Shown here: in pieces, positions 19,762 through 28,543 of the stretch | How positions within the stretch are numbered: the stretch's first letter is position 1 | How the letters are laid out: each line of letters begins with the position of its first letter | Source: Xanthobacteraceae bacterium | GTDB taxonomy: Bacteria > Pseudomonadota > Alphaproteobacteria > Rhizobiales > Xanthobacteraceae | Direction of reading: 5' to 3' | Length of the DNA: 64,000 nucleotides | Assembly (NCBI GenBank): GCA_019752575.1 | Contig: JAIELW010000007.1 | Span: 124,001-188,000, forward strand | Program-made: the position numbers and the translations under genes | Notes under the pieces: generated by a model | Seen by the model: the letters and a program-made list of their open reading frames with translations, nothing else | Databases searched by the model: none | What the model was told of the DNA's origin: nothing

Positions 19762-21321
19762 ATGATGGGTTATAGCGCCCGCGGAGACGAAACGGCGGCG
19801 GATGACGCCCGTGCCGCGCATGAGCGCCGTCTCAAGCTCAATCGCAGCGTTCGCGACGCGCGCGACGTTCTCACGTCCACGTCCGGCGTAAAGTCCGCAT
19901 TCAACTATGAACTCCTGCGCCTCTATGCGGAGCATCGCATCGGCGCATCCGTCGCGCTGTTCATGCTGATCTCGCTCGTCGGCATTGCGTCGTCGCTGTG
20001 GACCGGCGGCGTCGGCGCGATCCTGTGGACGATGATCGCACTCACGATCCATTCGCTGAACGTCGCCGCCTGCCGCCGCTTCCTCGCTTCGCCCGCAAGC
20101 CCGGCGCTGATGCAGCGCTATCGCGTTCTCTTCACGATGTTCGATCTGATCTTCGGCGTGAGCTGGGTTCTGATCGTGAACGTGCTCGTGGGATTGGGCG
20201 CGCAGGGCTCGGGCGATTTCTCGCTGTTCGCGATGCTGCTCGTGGTCGCCGTGTTCTCGATGCTGGCCGCGAGCATTCCGAGCGCCGTCTATGCCGCCAC
20301 GGTGCCGGTCGCCGCTGTCGTTTCGCTGCACTATCTTCTGCGCGGCACTCCGCAAGACGTCGTGCTCGCCATTCTCACGATCGGGGCGGAAGCCTATTTC
20401 GTGATGGTCGCGGGCCGCCTGCACATCGCCGCGGTCTCGGCGCTCCAGGCGCGTGCGCAGCTCGACACGCTTATCGGCGAACTCGAACAGTCGAAGGCAA
20501 AGTCCGACGAGGCCGCCCGCCGCGCGGAAGCCGCGAACCTCGCGAAGTCGCGCTTCCTCGCGCAGATGTCGCACGAGCTTCGCACGCCGCTGAATGCGAT
20601 CCTCGGCTTCTCGGAAGTGATGAAAAACGAAGTGCTCGGCAGCCATGCTGTGCCTGCGTATAAAGAGTATGCGGGCGACATCCATGATTCCGGCGGTCAC
20701 CTGCTCAACCTCATCAACGAAATTCTCGATCTCTCGCGCATCGAGGCCGGCCGCTACGAGCTGAACGAGGAACCGGTAAGCCTCGTCGATATCGCCGACG
20801 ACTGCACGCATCTGATGAAGATGCGCGCGACCAACCGCGGCATCACGCTGCACACGCTGTTCGAATCCAATCTTCCGAAGATCTGGGCCGACGAGCGCGC
20901 CGTGCGCCAGGTCGTGCTCAATCTGCTTTCGAACGCGATCAAGTTCACACCGCAAGGCGGCGAGGTGTTCACCAAGGCCGGCTGGACCGCTTCCGGCGGC
21001 CAGTACCTGTCCGTCCGCGACACCGGTCCGGGCATCCCCGAAGACGAGATTCCGATCGTCATGGCATCCTTCGGCCAGGGCTCGAACGCGATCAAAACCG
21101 CCGAACAGGGCGCCGGCCTCGGCCTGCCCATCGTCAAGGGCCTGATCGACCTCCACGGCGGTACTTTCACGCTCCGCTCGAAGCTGCGCGAAGGTACCGA
21201 AGTCATCATCACTTTCCCTGCCGAACGGGTCATGGCGGCGCTCGCCCCGGTGACCGACGCCGGCCCGCTGCAACCGAAACAATCCGAACATGGCAAGCAG
21301 ACCACCCCTGCCCGCGCGTGA
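19762..21321 (+). CDS. Membrane sensor histidine kinase
   Basis: 519 residues. An N-terminal membrane domain has about six hydrophobic segments (residues 55-235), then a coiled coil (about 236-265), a HisKA domain with phospho-acceptor His271 in SHELRTPLN, and an HATPase_c domain with NAIKFT (N box), DTGPGIP (G1) and GAGLGLPIV (G2). No receiver or PAS domain is seen. The stop overlaps the next gene's GTG as GTGA, giving a three-gene operon with a CobS-like membrane protein and a membrane protease. No cognate response regulator is adjacent. Two consecutive ATGs (19762, 19765) are both possible starts. Confidence 0.9.
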   Translation: MMGYSARGDETAADDARAAHERRLKLNRSVRDARDVLTSTSGVKSAFNYELLRLYAEHRIGASVALFMLISLVGIASSLWTGGVGAILWTMIALTIHSLNVAACRRFLASPASPALMQRYRVLFTMFDLIFGVSWVLIVNVLVGLGAQGSGDFSLFAMLLVVAVFSMLAASIPSAVYAATVPVAAVVSLHYLLRGTPQDVVLAILTIGAEAYFVMVAGRLHIAAVSALQARAQLDTLIGELEQSKAKSDEAARRAEAANLAKSRFLAQMSHELRTPLNAILGFSEVMKNEVLGSHAVPAYKEYAGDIHDSGGHLLNLINEILDLSRIEAGRYELNEEPVSLVDIADDCTHLMKMRATNRGITLHTLFESNLPKIWADERAVRQVVLNLLSNAIKFTPQGGEVFTKAGWTASGGQYLSVRDTGPGIPEDEIPIVMASFGQGSNAIKTAEQGAGLGLPIVKGLIDLHGGTFTLRSKLREGTEVIITFPAERVMAALAPVTDAGPLQPKQSEHGKQTTPARA

Positions 21322-22127
21322 TAAATTCTGAAATCATCGAATCGCGGCTGTTCGCGCTGCGCCGGAAACGAGAAATGCTACCGCCCTTCGTGCATGACAC
21401 GCTGAAATGGCTGCGCATCGAAACGGTGCTGCCGTTCGGAAGCACGCCGCGCGGCGACGACGGCGAAGCGATTCCCGAAAGCCCAGGCGAGGGCGCCTAT
21501 GCCGCGCCACTGGCGGCGGCGGCTGCTGGCGCTTTCGGAGCGGCTGCGCTCCTGATCTGCTTCTTTCTTCGCCTTCCCTCTCTTGTCGTCGCGGCAGTAG
21601 CGCTGCTCGCGCTCGCCGCGATACGCGGCGCCCGGCTGGAGAGCGGCATGGTGCGCGGCGGCGACCGTCTTTCCGCCACGGCCGGCACGGGCGCGGCGAC
21701 GCTGATGCTTCTCATGCTCGTCGAAGTCGCTGCGCTCGCCGGCTTGATCGTAAATCATGCCCCGAGCGCCGCTTTGGTCGTGATTGCGGCGGCCATCTTC
21801 GGCTCCTCCGCCGCGATCGTTTTTCGCCTGACGCAACCTGCGCGTCCGCTCGGAGAAGTCGGCGAGGGTTCGCGGCCCTCGAACACCGTGGCGTTGCAGG
21901 GTCTGACGCTGATCACCATCGTGGCCTGCACCGCGCTTCTCTTGCCGGTGTATCGCATCGGCCCCACGGCAGCGGCTTTCGTCGCGGCGCTTTCAGCATT
22001 TGTTTGCGTCGTTGCAATAGCCAAGAACCAGCACGCCGACGACGTCGCGGATTGCAGCGCAGTTGCCGGAAAAACCACCGAAGTCGCCGCGATATTCGCC
22101 GTGCTCATTTTCGTGGAAGCGTCCTGA
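21318..22127 (+). CDS. Degenerate CobS-like membrane protein
   Basis: 269 residues, about six hydrophobic segments. Layout and several segments resemble adenosylcobinamide-GDP ribazoletransferase (CobS): a GAATLMLLMLVEVAAL stretch where CobS has its post-active-site helix, GSSAAIVFRL near the middle, and a C-terminal DDVADCSAVAGKTTEVAAI that recalls the CobS end (GDVLGA...E). The CobS metal motif DGLADxxDG is missing, replaced around residue 100 by LESGMVRGGDRL, so ribazole transfer is unlikely. Start GTG overlaps the kinase stop. No other cobalamin gene is in the window. Homology is by eye only. Confidence 0.5.
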   Translation: MINSEIIESRLFALRRKREMLPPFVHDTLKWLRIETVLPFGSTPRGDDGEAIPESPGEGAYAAPLAAAAAGAFGAAALLICFFLRLPSLVVAAVALLALAAIRGARLESGMVRGGDRLSATAGTGAATLMLLMLVEVAALAGLIVNHAPSAALVVIAAAIFGSSAAIVFRLTQPARPLGEVGEGSRPSNTVALQGLTLITIVACTALLLPVYRIGPTAAAFVAALSAFVCVVAIAKNQHADDVADCSAVAGKTTEVAAIFAVLIFVEAS

Positions 22128-22130
22128 AAT

Positions 22131-22844
22131 ATGTTCCGCAACGATAAATTCCTCTGGCTCATCATCATCGGCCTCGTGCTCGCGGTGATCGTGCTGATTT
22201 CGCGTCACGACGAGGGCACTGTCGGCCCGATGGATACGAATTCGTTTGCGAGCCTCGTCTACTTCTCGGCCCTCTTGTTGCTGGTCGGCGGCGGCTTCTA
22301 TTCGGTTTTTTACGGGCGCTTTCAGGAAAAGCTCAAATCCGTCGGCATCTGGCTTTGCATCGTAGCGCTGCTCGCGGTCGCCTATAACTATCGCAGCGAC
22401 ATCGTTCGTGCCGTCGACCGCATGTTCACGATGGTGACCCCGGATCAGGACATCACCGCGAGCATTCCGAACAGCGTGCGCGTCGATCGCAACGCCACCG
22501 GCGATTTCAACGTCCGCGTTATGGTCAACGGCGCACCGCTCGCGATGCTGATCGATACCGGCGCGTCGAGCGTGGTGCTGACGCTGGATGCCGCGCGCGC
22601 AGCGGGCCTTCCGGTCGATCTTCTGAAGTACGACATCACGATCGAAACCGCGAAAGGCCGCAGCTTTGCCGCCGCCGTCGTGCTCGATCAGATCCGCATC
22701 GGCAACATCATCGAGCGCCGCGTGCCCGCGCTGATCGTCCGCCATGGCGACCTGCGCATGAGCCTGCTCGGTATGAGCTTTCTGCAGCGTCTCGAATCCT
22801 TCGAGTTGCGCGGCAAGCAGATGGTCCTGCGCGGACGCCGCTAA
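22131..22844 (+). CDS. Membrane-anchored retropepsin-like aspartic protease (clan AA)
   Basis: 237 residues. Three N-terminal hydrophobic segments (about 7-24, 43-60, 72-86) are followed by a retropepsin-like domain with catalytic Asp142 in MLIDTGASSVVL and the C-terminal SLLGMSFLQRL motif typical of the TIGR02281 clan AA family. Such proteases act as homodimers, each chain giving one Asp. Starts three bases after the CobS-like gene, so co-transcribed with it and the kinase; a regulatory proteolysis role is inference. Confidence 0.9.
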   Translation: MFRNDKFLWLIIIGLVLAVIVLISRHDEGTVGPMDTNSFASLVYFSALLLLVGGGFYSVFYGRFQEKLKSVGIWLCIVALLAVAYNYRSDIVRAVDRMFTMVTPDQDITASIPNSVRVDRNATGDFNVRVMVNGAPLAMLIDTGASSVVLTLDAARAAGLPVDLLKYDITIETAKGRSFAAAVVLDQIRIGNIIERRVPALIVRHGDLRMSLLGMSFLQRLESFELRGKQMVLRGRR

Positions 22845-22875
22845 ACAATCTCGCACCGCAATTCGATTTCACGTT

Positions 22876-23015
22876 GCGGAACTATTCGTTCCGCGATGCG
22901 GTATTTCGTGCCGCGCGGTTGACGTTACGGCTCTTGGGTGTTGCAGTGGATTTCCTCCGCAAGTGCGCGTGCGCTCGCGGAAAATCGGAACGACGATTTG
23001 CAGCGAATTCGCTGC
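22876..23015. promoter_or_regulatory. Two perfect palindromes upstream of tctC
   Basis: GCGGAAC (22876-22882), spacer TATTC, GTTCCGC (22888-22894); and the 16-base perfect palindrome GCAGCGAATTCGCTGC at 23000-23015, about 30 bases before tctC. Both lie in the 203-base gap before tctCBA and are candidate operators. No regulator gene is adjacent. Confidence 0.45.
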
Positions 23016-23047
23016 TGGCAAGAATGACGAAACCTGGGGAGGAAAAA

Positions 23048-24013
23048 ATGAAGCGCTTCGCGCTCGCACTCATCGTTGCTGCTGTTGCTGCCATATCCGG
23101 CGGAACCGTTTCGGCGCAAAACTATCCGGCCAAACCCGTGACATTGATCGTGCCGTGGCCCGCCGGCGGCTCCACCGACATTGCGATGCGCGCAATCGCG
23201 GAAGCCGCGAGCAAGCATCTCGGCCAGCCGATCATCATCGACAACCGCGTCGGCGGCTCCGGCACGGTCGGCCCGGCGCAGATGGCGGCCACCGCCAAGC
23301 CGGACGGATACACGGTTGCGCAGATTCCGATCACGGTTTTCCGTCTGCCCCTGATGCAGCAGACCACCTGGAACGCGGACAAGGACTTCACTTACATCGT
23401 TCATCTCACCGGCTACACCTTCGGCGTGACCGTGAAAGGCGACTCCGAGTTCAAGACCTGGGACGACGTCGTAAAATTCGCCAAGGCGAATCCGGGCAAG
23501 GTGACCTATGCGACGCCGGGTGCCGGCACCTCGCTGCATATCGGGATGGAGCAGATCGCGGCGCAGGCGGGCATCAAGCTGACGCAAGTTCCGCTCAAAG
23601 GCGGTGCTGAAACCAACGCCGCTGTGCTCGGCGGACATACGATGTTGCAAGCGGATTCGAGCGGCTGGAAAGGTCTCGTCGAGTCGAAGCAGCTTCGCCT
23701 GCTGATGATCTGGACCTCGAACCCGTCGCCGAACTATCCCGGCGTGCCGACGCTAAAGCAGCTCGGCTATCCGTTCGTGTTCGACTCGCCGTTCGGTATC
23801 GCGGGGCCGAAAGGCATGGATCCGAAAGTCGTCGCGACGCTGCATGACGCCTTCAAGAAAGCGATCGACGACCCGGCGGTACAGGCGACACTCGCGAAAT
23901 ACGACATGGTCGTGAACTACAAGAGCACCGCCGACTACGTGAAGTTCGTGAAGGAAGTCACCGCCACCGAAAGCAAGGTCGTGGAAACGCTCGGCCTGAA
24001 GAAAAAAGAGTAG
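23048..24013 (+). CDS. tctC: Tripartite tricarboxylate transporter binding protein (Bug family)
   Basis: 321 residues with a signal peptide (to about residue 23, GGTVSAQ). The mature protein has the Bug-family motifs YPAKPVTLIVPWPAGGSTD (about 26-44) and, after it, IIDNRVGGSG, then YATPGAGTSLHIGME. Binds an organic acid in the periplasm for the TctAB permease. Start chosen at 23048 because of GGGGAGGA just upstream. A terminator-like hairpin separates it from tctB, which would make binding protein more abundant than permease. Confidence 0.93.
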   Translation: MKRFALALIVAAVAAISGGTVSAQNYPAKPVTLIVPWPAGGSTDIAMRAIAEAASKHLGQPIIIDNRVGGSGTVGPAQMAATAKPDGYTVAQIPITVFRLPLMQQTTWNADKDFTYIVHLTGYTFGVTVKGDSEFKTWDDVVKFAKANPGKVTYATPGAGTSLHIGMEQIAAQAGIKLTQVPLKGGAETNAAVLGGHTMLQADSSGWKGLVESKQLRLLMIWTSNPSPNYPGVPTLKQLGYPFVFDSPFGIAGPKGMDPKVVATLHDAFKKAIDDPAVQATLAKYDMVVNYKSTADYVKFVKEVTATESKVVETLGLKKKE

Positions 24014-24023
24014 CGCGTAATCG

Positions 24024-24056
24024 ACGGCTCCGCCGCAAAACGGCGGGGCCGTTTTT
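24024..24056 (+). terminator. Intra-operon terminator/attenuator between tctC and tctB
   Basis: ACGGCTCCGCCG (24024-24035), loop CAAAA, CGGCGGGGCCGT (24041-24052), then a T-run to 24056. One G-T pair interrupts the stem. It ends 19 bases before tctB and probably stops part of the transcripts. Confidence 0.82.
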
Positions 24057-24074
24057 CTTAGAAGCGATCACTCC

Positions 24075-24551
24075 ATGAAAAGCTCGGGCTTCCGGGTCAA
24101 CAACGCCGAACTTTGGGGCGGCGCGATCTGGTTTGCGGTCAGCCTGTTCGTGCTCGAACAGGGCCGAAGGCTCGGCCTCGGCACCGTGAACGCGCCCGGC
24201 ATGGGCTTCATGATGTTCTGGCTCGGGATCGTGATGGCCGGACTTTCGCTCGGCGTCGCCGCGCAATCGATCAGGAGCGAAGGGCCTTCCATTCGCGCGC
24301 TGTGGGCCGGAACGCGCTGGGTGAAAACGCTGATCGTAATCGTGGCTTTCGTACTCTATGCCTACGCGTTCACGCAGCTCGGCTTTCTGCTGTCCACCAT
24401 TCCGCTGATGCTCGTATTGCTGCGCGCAATCGATCCCGTGCGCTGGGTGATCGCGCTGCCGCTCGCGTTCGGCGCGCCGCTATTGATCTGGTGGGTGCTC
24501 GAGCGGGTTTTGCAAATTCAGTTGCCGACCGGCGTTTTCGAGATCGGATAG
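24075..24551 (+). CDS. tctB: Tripartite tricarboxylate transporter small permease
   Basis: 158 residues with four predicted membrane segments and the family's ELWGGAIWF opening and GMGFMMFWLG region. Small inner-membrane subunit that pairs with TctA; three bases separate it from tctA. Normal length for TctB. Confidence 0.9.
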   Translation: MKSSGFRVNNAELWGGAIWFAVSLFVLEQGRRLGLGTVNAPGMGFMMFWLGIVMAGLSLGVAAQSIRSEGPSIRALWAGTRWVKTLIVIVAFVLYAYAFTQLGFLLSTIPLMLVLLRAIDPVRWVIALPLAFGAPLLIWWVLERVLQIQLPTGVFEIG

Positions 24552-24554
24552 ACC

Positions 24555-26066
24555 ATGGATCTCGCCGCACAGGTCGCCAATGGCTTCGCCGTCGCACTGA
24601 CGCCGATCAATCTGCTCTACTGTTTCATCGGGGTTTTCATCGGCACGCTCGTCGGCGTGCTGCCCGGCATCGGTCCGATTTCGGCGATGTCGCTGCTGTT
24701 GCCGGTGACGCTTTCGGGCACGCCGGAGTCCGGCATCATCATGATGGCCGGCATTTACTACGGCTCGATGTATGGCGGTTCGACCACGTCGATCCTCGTC
24801 AACATTCCCGGCGAAGCGACTTCGGTCGTCACCTGTCTCGACGGCCATCAAATGGCGAAACAGGGCCGCGCCGGGCCGGCACTAGGCATGGCGGCTTTCG
24901 CATCGTTCATCGCCGGCACTGCCTCGGTCGTGGGCCTGATGGTGATTGCGCCCTATCTCGCGCGTTTCGCGGTCGCGTTCGGGCCGGCCGAAATGTTCAG
25001 CCTGATGATCCTCGGCCTCGTGATCGTGACCTTCCTCACGCAAGGCTCGATGCTGAAATCTCTCTTGATGGCGAGTGCGGGTGTCGTGCTCGGGCTGATC
25101 GGCCTCGACAGCATCACCGCGCAGCCGCGCCTCACCTTCGGCCGCATCGAGCTTTACGACGGCATCGGCCTGGTGCCGGTCGTGATGGGACTATTCGGCG
25201 TCGCCGAAGTGCTCACGAATATCGAGCAGGGCATCAAGCGCACGGTTTCGACGACGAAGATCAGCAACCTGTTGCCGAGCAGCGAAGACTGGCAGCGTAG
25301 CAGAGGCCCGATCCGGCGCGGCACCGCGCTCGGCTTTTTCCTGGGCATCATTCCAGGCGGCGGCGCCGTGATTGCAGCGTTCGCGTCTTACGCGCTTGAA
25401 AAGCGGATCTCGAAAACGCCGGAACAATTCGGCAAGGGTGCGATCGAGGGCGTCGCCGGACCGGAAGCCGCGAACAACGCGGCCGCGGGCGGCGCCTTCA
25501 TTCCGCTCTTGACGCTCGGCATTCCGCCGAACGTCGTGATGGCGCTGCTGCTCGGCGCGTTCGTCATTCACAACATTCAGCCCGGCCCGCTTTTGATGGT
25601 GCAGCGGCCCGATCTGTTCTGGGGCGTGATTACGAGCATGTATATCGGCAACGTGATGCTGCTCGTGCTCAACCTGCCGCTGATCGGCATGTGGGTGCAA
25701 CTCTTGCGCCTGCCCTATAACATTCTGTTCCCGATGATCCTGCTATTCACCGTGATCGGCGTGTTCGCGAGCAGCAACAACATCTTCGATCTCTATGTGA
25801 TGATCGCATTCGGAATCATCGGCTATCTCACACGCAAGCTCGGCTACGAGGCGGCGCCCTTGGTGCTCGCTTTTGTGCTCGGTGCGATCATGGAGAACAA
25901 GTTGCGCACCGCGTTGATTATTTCGGCGGGCGATCTCACGACATTCGTGACGAAGCCGATTTCGGCGATCTGCCTCGGCATCGCAGCGATCATGCTTCTG
26001 ATGCCCTTGATCCCGTTCCTGCGACGCAAGCGCGAGCAGGTTGCGATCGAAGACGGGCAGAACTGA
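24555..26066 (+). CDS. tctA: Tripartite tricarboxylate transporter large permease
   Basis: 503 residues, about 11-12 membrane segments. Conserved TctA motifs are present: VGVLPGIGP near residue 34, [20 protein letters not shown] near residue 73, and the second-half [10 protein letters not shown] and [19 protein letters not shown]. The two halves repeat these elements, as in the family. Imports tricarboxylates or other acids brought by TctC. Confidence 0.95.
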   Translation: MDLAAQVANGFAVALTPINLLYCFIGVFIGTLVGVLPGIGPISAMSLLLPVTLSGTPESGIIMMAGIYYGSMYGGSTTSILVNIPGEATSVVTCLDGHQMAKQGRAGPALGMAAFASFIAGTASVVGLMVIAPYLARFAVAFGPAEMFSLMILGLVIVTFLTQGSMLKSLLMASAGVVLGLIGLDSITAQPRLTFGRIELYDGIGLVPVVMGLFGVAEVLTNIEQGIKRTVSTTKISNLLPSSEDWQRSRGPIRRGTALGFFLGIIPGGGAVIAAFASYALEKRISKTPEQFGKGAIEGVAGPEAANNAAAGGAFIPLLTLGIPPNVVMALLLGAFVIHNIQPGPLLMVQRPDLFWGVITSMYIGNVMLLVLNLPLIGMWVQLLRLPYNILFPMILLFTVIGVFASSNNIFDLYVMIAFGIIGYLTRKLGYEAAPLVLAFVLGAIMENKLRTALIISAGDLTTFVTKPISAICLGIAAIMLLMPLIPFLRRKREQVAIEDGQN

Positions 26067-26075
26067 TTTTCATTG

Positions 26076-26124
26076 GCGCGTGATCGTTTCCAAAAACCGG
26101 TTCCCACTTTTCGGGATCGCGCGC
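26076..26124. repeat. Intergenic palindromic repeat with AAACCGGTTCCCACTTTTC core
   Basis: Arms GCGCGTGATC and GATCGCGCGC flank a core AAACCGGTTCCCACTTTTCGG. Elements with this core are very common between genes in Hyphomicrobiales (general knowledge). It lies between convergent tctA and the TSUP gene and could act as a terminator. Confidence 0.8.
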
Positions 26125-26125
26125 T

Positions 26126-26968
26126 TTAAAACCAGCCCATCAGGCTCGCGAAGAAGCGAACGGCTACGACCAGCAGGAAAATCGCGAACGCGACTTCCAG
26201 CCTTCTGCGCGGCCATGAATGTGCGAGCTTCGCGCCATAGGGTGCTGCGAGCACGCTCGTCGGCGCGAACAGCGCAACGGCGAGAAACGAAACATAGCCA
26301 ACCGACAACGGCGGCATCAGCGCCTGCTGCGGCCAGCCCGCGATCATGTAACCGATCATGCCCGGCAGCGAGATCAGGACGCCGACGCCCGAAGATGTCG
26401 CAACCGCGCGATGAATGGAAACGCCATAAAGCGTGAGGAACATCGCGGAGTAAGCGCCGCCGCCGATGCCCATCAGCGCCGAGATCACGCCGATCCCAAG
26501 ACCGACCGCGAGGGTAACGCCCGTACCCGGTAGCTGATTAGCGATGCGCCAGCTTTCGCGTCCGAAGATCAACTTCAGCGCCATCAAGGTCGCGAACACG
26601 ACGAACAAGAGTTTGAAGACCGTGGCGCTCGCGAAGTAGGCGATGACCGAGCCAATGCCGACGCCGCCAATGATCGGCAGCGCCCAGATGCGCAGGACAT
26701 TGTCGTCCACCGCGCCCTTCGCTTTATGTGCGTAATAGGAGCGGATCGACGTCGGCACGATCAGCGCAAGCGCGGTGCCGACGCAAAGCTGCATACGCAC
26801 TTCATCGGCGACGCCAAGCGCCTTGAAGACTTCGTACATGACCGGGACGGAGATCGCGGCGCCGCCAATGCCGAGAAGCCCGGCGAAGATGCCGGTAAGT
26901 GTGCCTGCGATGAGGATTGCGACGACGAGAACCGCGAATTCGCCCGCGGGAATTCCAACAATGGTCAT
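26126..26968 (-). CDS. TSUP-family sulfite/organosulfur exporter-like permease
   Basis: 280 residues, about eight membrane segments with the two internal TSUP repeats: GIFAGLLGIGGAAISVPVM near residue 27 and the second copy GVISALMGIGGGAYSAM. Transports small sulfur-containing or organic acids; substrate unknown. Start at 26968 overlaps the dusA stop as ATGA, so it is translationally coupled to dusA; a longer reading that runs over dusA in another frame is discarded. Confidence 0.87.
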   Translation of the reverse strand: MTIVGIPAGEFAVLVVAILIAGTLTGIFAGLLGIGGAAISVPVMYEVFKALGVADEVRMQLCVGTALALIVPTSIRSYYAHKAKGAVDDNVLRIWALPIIGGVGIGSVIAYFASATVFKLLFVVFATLMALKLIFGRESWRIANQLPGTGVTLAVGLGIGVISALMGIGGGAYSAMFLTLYGVSIHRAVATSSGVGVLISLPGMIGYMIAGWPQQALMPPLSVGYVSFLAVALFAPTSVLAAPYGAKLAHSWPRRRLEVAFAIFLLVVAVRFFASLMGWF

Positions 26969-27963
26969 GCGGCGCTTTGTGCCGGGATTTCCTGAGAAAG
27001 GAAAGCAAGCGCCTCGCGCAACACCCATGCATTCGCGCCTGGCTTCACCGCTTCGGTCGCGAGATGGCGGCGGTAGGATCGCGCACCCGGTCTGCCGCGA
27101 AAGGCGCCGAGCAGATGCTTGGTGATGTCGTGCAGCCGCGCGCCCTTCGCCAGCTCGCGCTCGATATACGGAATGAGCTTCTCGAAGGCTTCCTCGATGC
27201 TCCGCACCGGCGCTGCCTCGCCGAAAAATTTCGTATCGATACCGAGGAGCAATTCCGGAGAGTCGTAAGCCGCGCGGCCGAGCATGACGCCATCGACTTT
27301 CGCGAGATGATCTTTCGCGGCATCCAGCGACACGATGCCGCCGTTTATAATGACTGGATAATCCCCAAGGCGCTTCTTCAAGCGATACACGCGGTCGTAA
27401 TTGAGCGGCGGAATATCGCGGTTCTCGCGCGGGCTCAGGCCCTGCAGCCATGCCTTGCGCGCGTGAACGGCCAGCGCATTGCTACCCGCAGCAACCATCG
27501 CGTCCGCGAATTCGTCGAGCGCTTCATCTTCGTGCTGGTCGTCGATGCCGATGCGGCATTTCACGGTGACCGGAATTTTCACCGCCGCCTTCATCGCGGC
27601 GACACCTTCGGCGACGCGCATAGGCTCCGCCATGAGACATGCGCCGAAGTGTCCGTTCTTCACGCGATCCGAAGGACAGCCGCAGTTCAAATTCACTTCG
27701 TCATAGCCGAGATCTTCCGCGATCTTCGCGCTCGCGGCGAGATCCTTTGCATTCGACCCGCCGAGCTGAATCGCAACCGGATGTTCTTCGGCGTTGAAGC
27801 CGAGCAACCGCTCGCGGTCGCCGTGCAGCACCGCGCCGGTTGTGATCATTTCCGTGTAGAGCTTTGCTTTGCGCGACAGCAGCCGATGGAAGAACCGGCA
27901 ATGCCTGTCGGTCCATTCCATCATGGGCGCGACGGAAAAACGATATGGCGAGTTGGAAATCAA
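26965..27963 (-). CDS. dusA: tRNA-dihydrouridine(20/20a) synthase
   Basis: FMN enzyme that reduces uridine 20/20a in tRNA. 332 residues: TIM barrel with YRFSVAPMMEWTDRHCRFF near the start, the DusA-specific LYTEMITTG (about 35-43), LNCGCPSDRV with the catalytic Cys (about residue 95), a VKCRIGIDD segment and INGGI for FMN phosphate. The start is TTG at 27963, no better ATG being in place. Coupled to the TSUP gene downstream. Confidence 0.94.
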   Translation of the reverse strand: MISNSPYRFSVAPMMEWTDRHCRFFHRLLSRKAKLYTEMITTGAVLHGDRERLLGFNAEEHPVAIQLGGSNAKDLAASAKIAEDLGYDEVNLNCGCPSDRVKNGHFGACLMAEPMRVAEGVAAMKAAVKIPVTVKCRIGIDDQHEDEALDEFADAMVAAGSNALAVHARKAWLQGLSPRENRDIPPLNYDRVYRLKKRLGDYPVIINGGIVSLDAAKDHLAKVDGVMLGRAAYDSPELLLGIDTKFFGEAAPVRSIEEAFEKLIPYIERELAKGARLHDITKHLLGAFRGRPGARSYRRHLATEAVKPGANAWVLREALAFLSQEIPAQSAA

Positions 27964-27987
27964 TTTCTGCGTGTCCGGATTTTCCGC

Positions 27988-28407
27988 TTAGGCGGCGTCG
28001 GCCTTGCGGTCGAAATGCTCGCGCGCCGAGATAATTCTTCCATAGTGGGTTTCGGCCCAGCGCACCAGCGTGCCGATCGGCGTCATCAGCGATGTACCGA
28101 GCGGGGTCAGGCGATATTCGACGCTCGGCGGCTGCGTCGGAAACACCGTGCGCGAGATAAGGCCGTTACGCTGCAGATCGCGGAGCGTCTGGGTCAGCAT
28201 CCGCTGCGAGATGTCCGGGATCAGGCGGCGCAATTCGCCGAAGCGATAGGGCTTCTCGGAGAGCGCGAGCAACATCAGCGTGCTCCACTTGTCGCCGATC
28301 TGGTCGAGCACCTGCCGCACCGGACAGTCGCCGAGATTGGACCCCGAGATGTTTTGTGCGCGCAGCACGTCCTGAATTTTGCGCGATGGCTTCGCTGGCC
28401 GTTTCAT
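27988..28407 (-). CDS. HxlR-family redox regulator, QorR-like
   Basis: 139-residue winged-helix protein of the HxlR/DUF24 family. Cys28 in DCPVRQ is the conserved family cysteine that senses electrophiles or oxidants in characterised members; [11 protein letters not shown] and [20 protein letters not shown] form the DNA-binding core. It is divergent from a QorB-like reductase gene, the arrangement of QorR-type pairs. The 136-base gap between the genes holds a clear nested palindrome (28485-28530), the probable operator. Confidence 0.87.
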   Translation of the reverse strand: MKRPAKPSRKIQDVLRAQNISGSNLGDCPVRQVLDQIGDKWSTLMLLALSEKPYRFGELRRLIPDISQRMLTQTLRDLQRNGLISRTVFPTQPPSVEYRLTPLGTSLMTPIGTLVRWAETHYGRIISAREHFDRKADAA

Positions 28408-28484
28408 CTTGTTTCTCTTGTGGTTCCCTGGAAGTAACCAGCGCCCGGCAAACTGCCTTCTTTACGGACGCCTTTCGATCTCAC

Positions 28485-28530
28485 ATGTACACATTGTCTC
28501 AAAAAGAGACCATATCACAGATTTGTACAT
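28485..28530. promoter_or_regulatory. Probable HxlR operator upstream of qorB
   Basis: Nested inverted repeats: outer ATGTACA (28485-28491) with TGTACAT (28524-28530), inner GTCTC (28496-28500) with GAGAC (28506-28510) around AAAAA. It lies between the divergent regulator and reductase genes, ending 13 bases before the reductase start. Confidence 0.65.
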
Positions 28531-28543
28531 GGGAAGCACGACA

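Noticed and set aside
19624-21291. Minus-strand 555-codon reading opposite the histidine kinase
   Set aside because: Composition is Arg/His/Asp-rich as expected for an antisense frame, while the plus strand encodes all kinase motifs.
26126-27451. N-terminal extension of the TSUP permease over dusA
   Set aside because: The extension reads dusA out of frame; the ATGA overlap at 26965-26968 gives a natural start.
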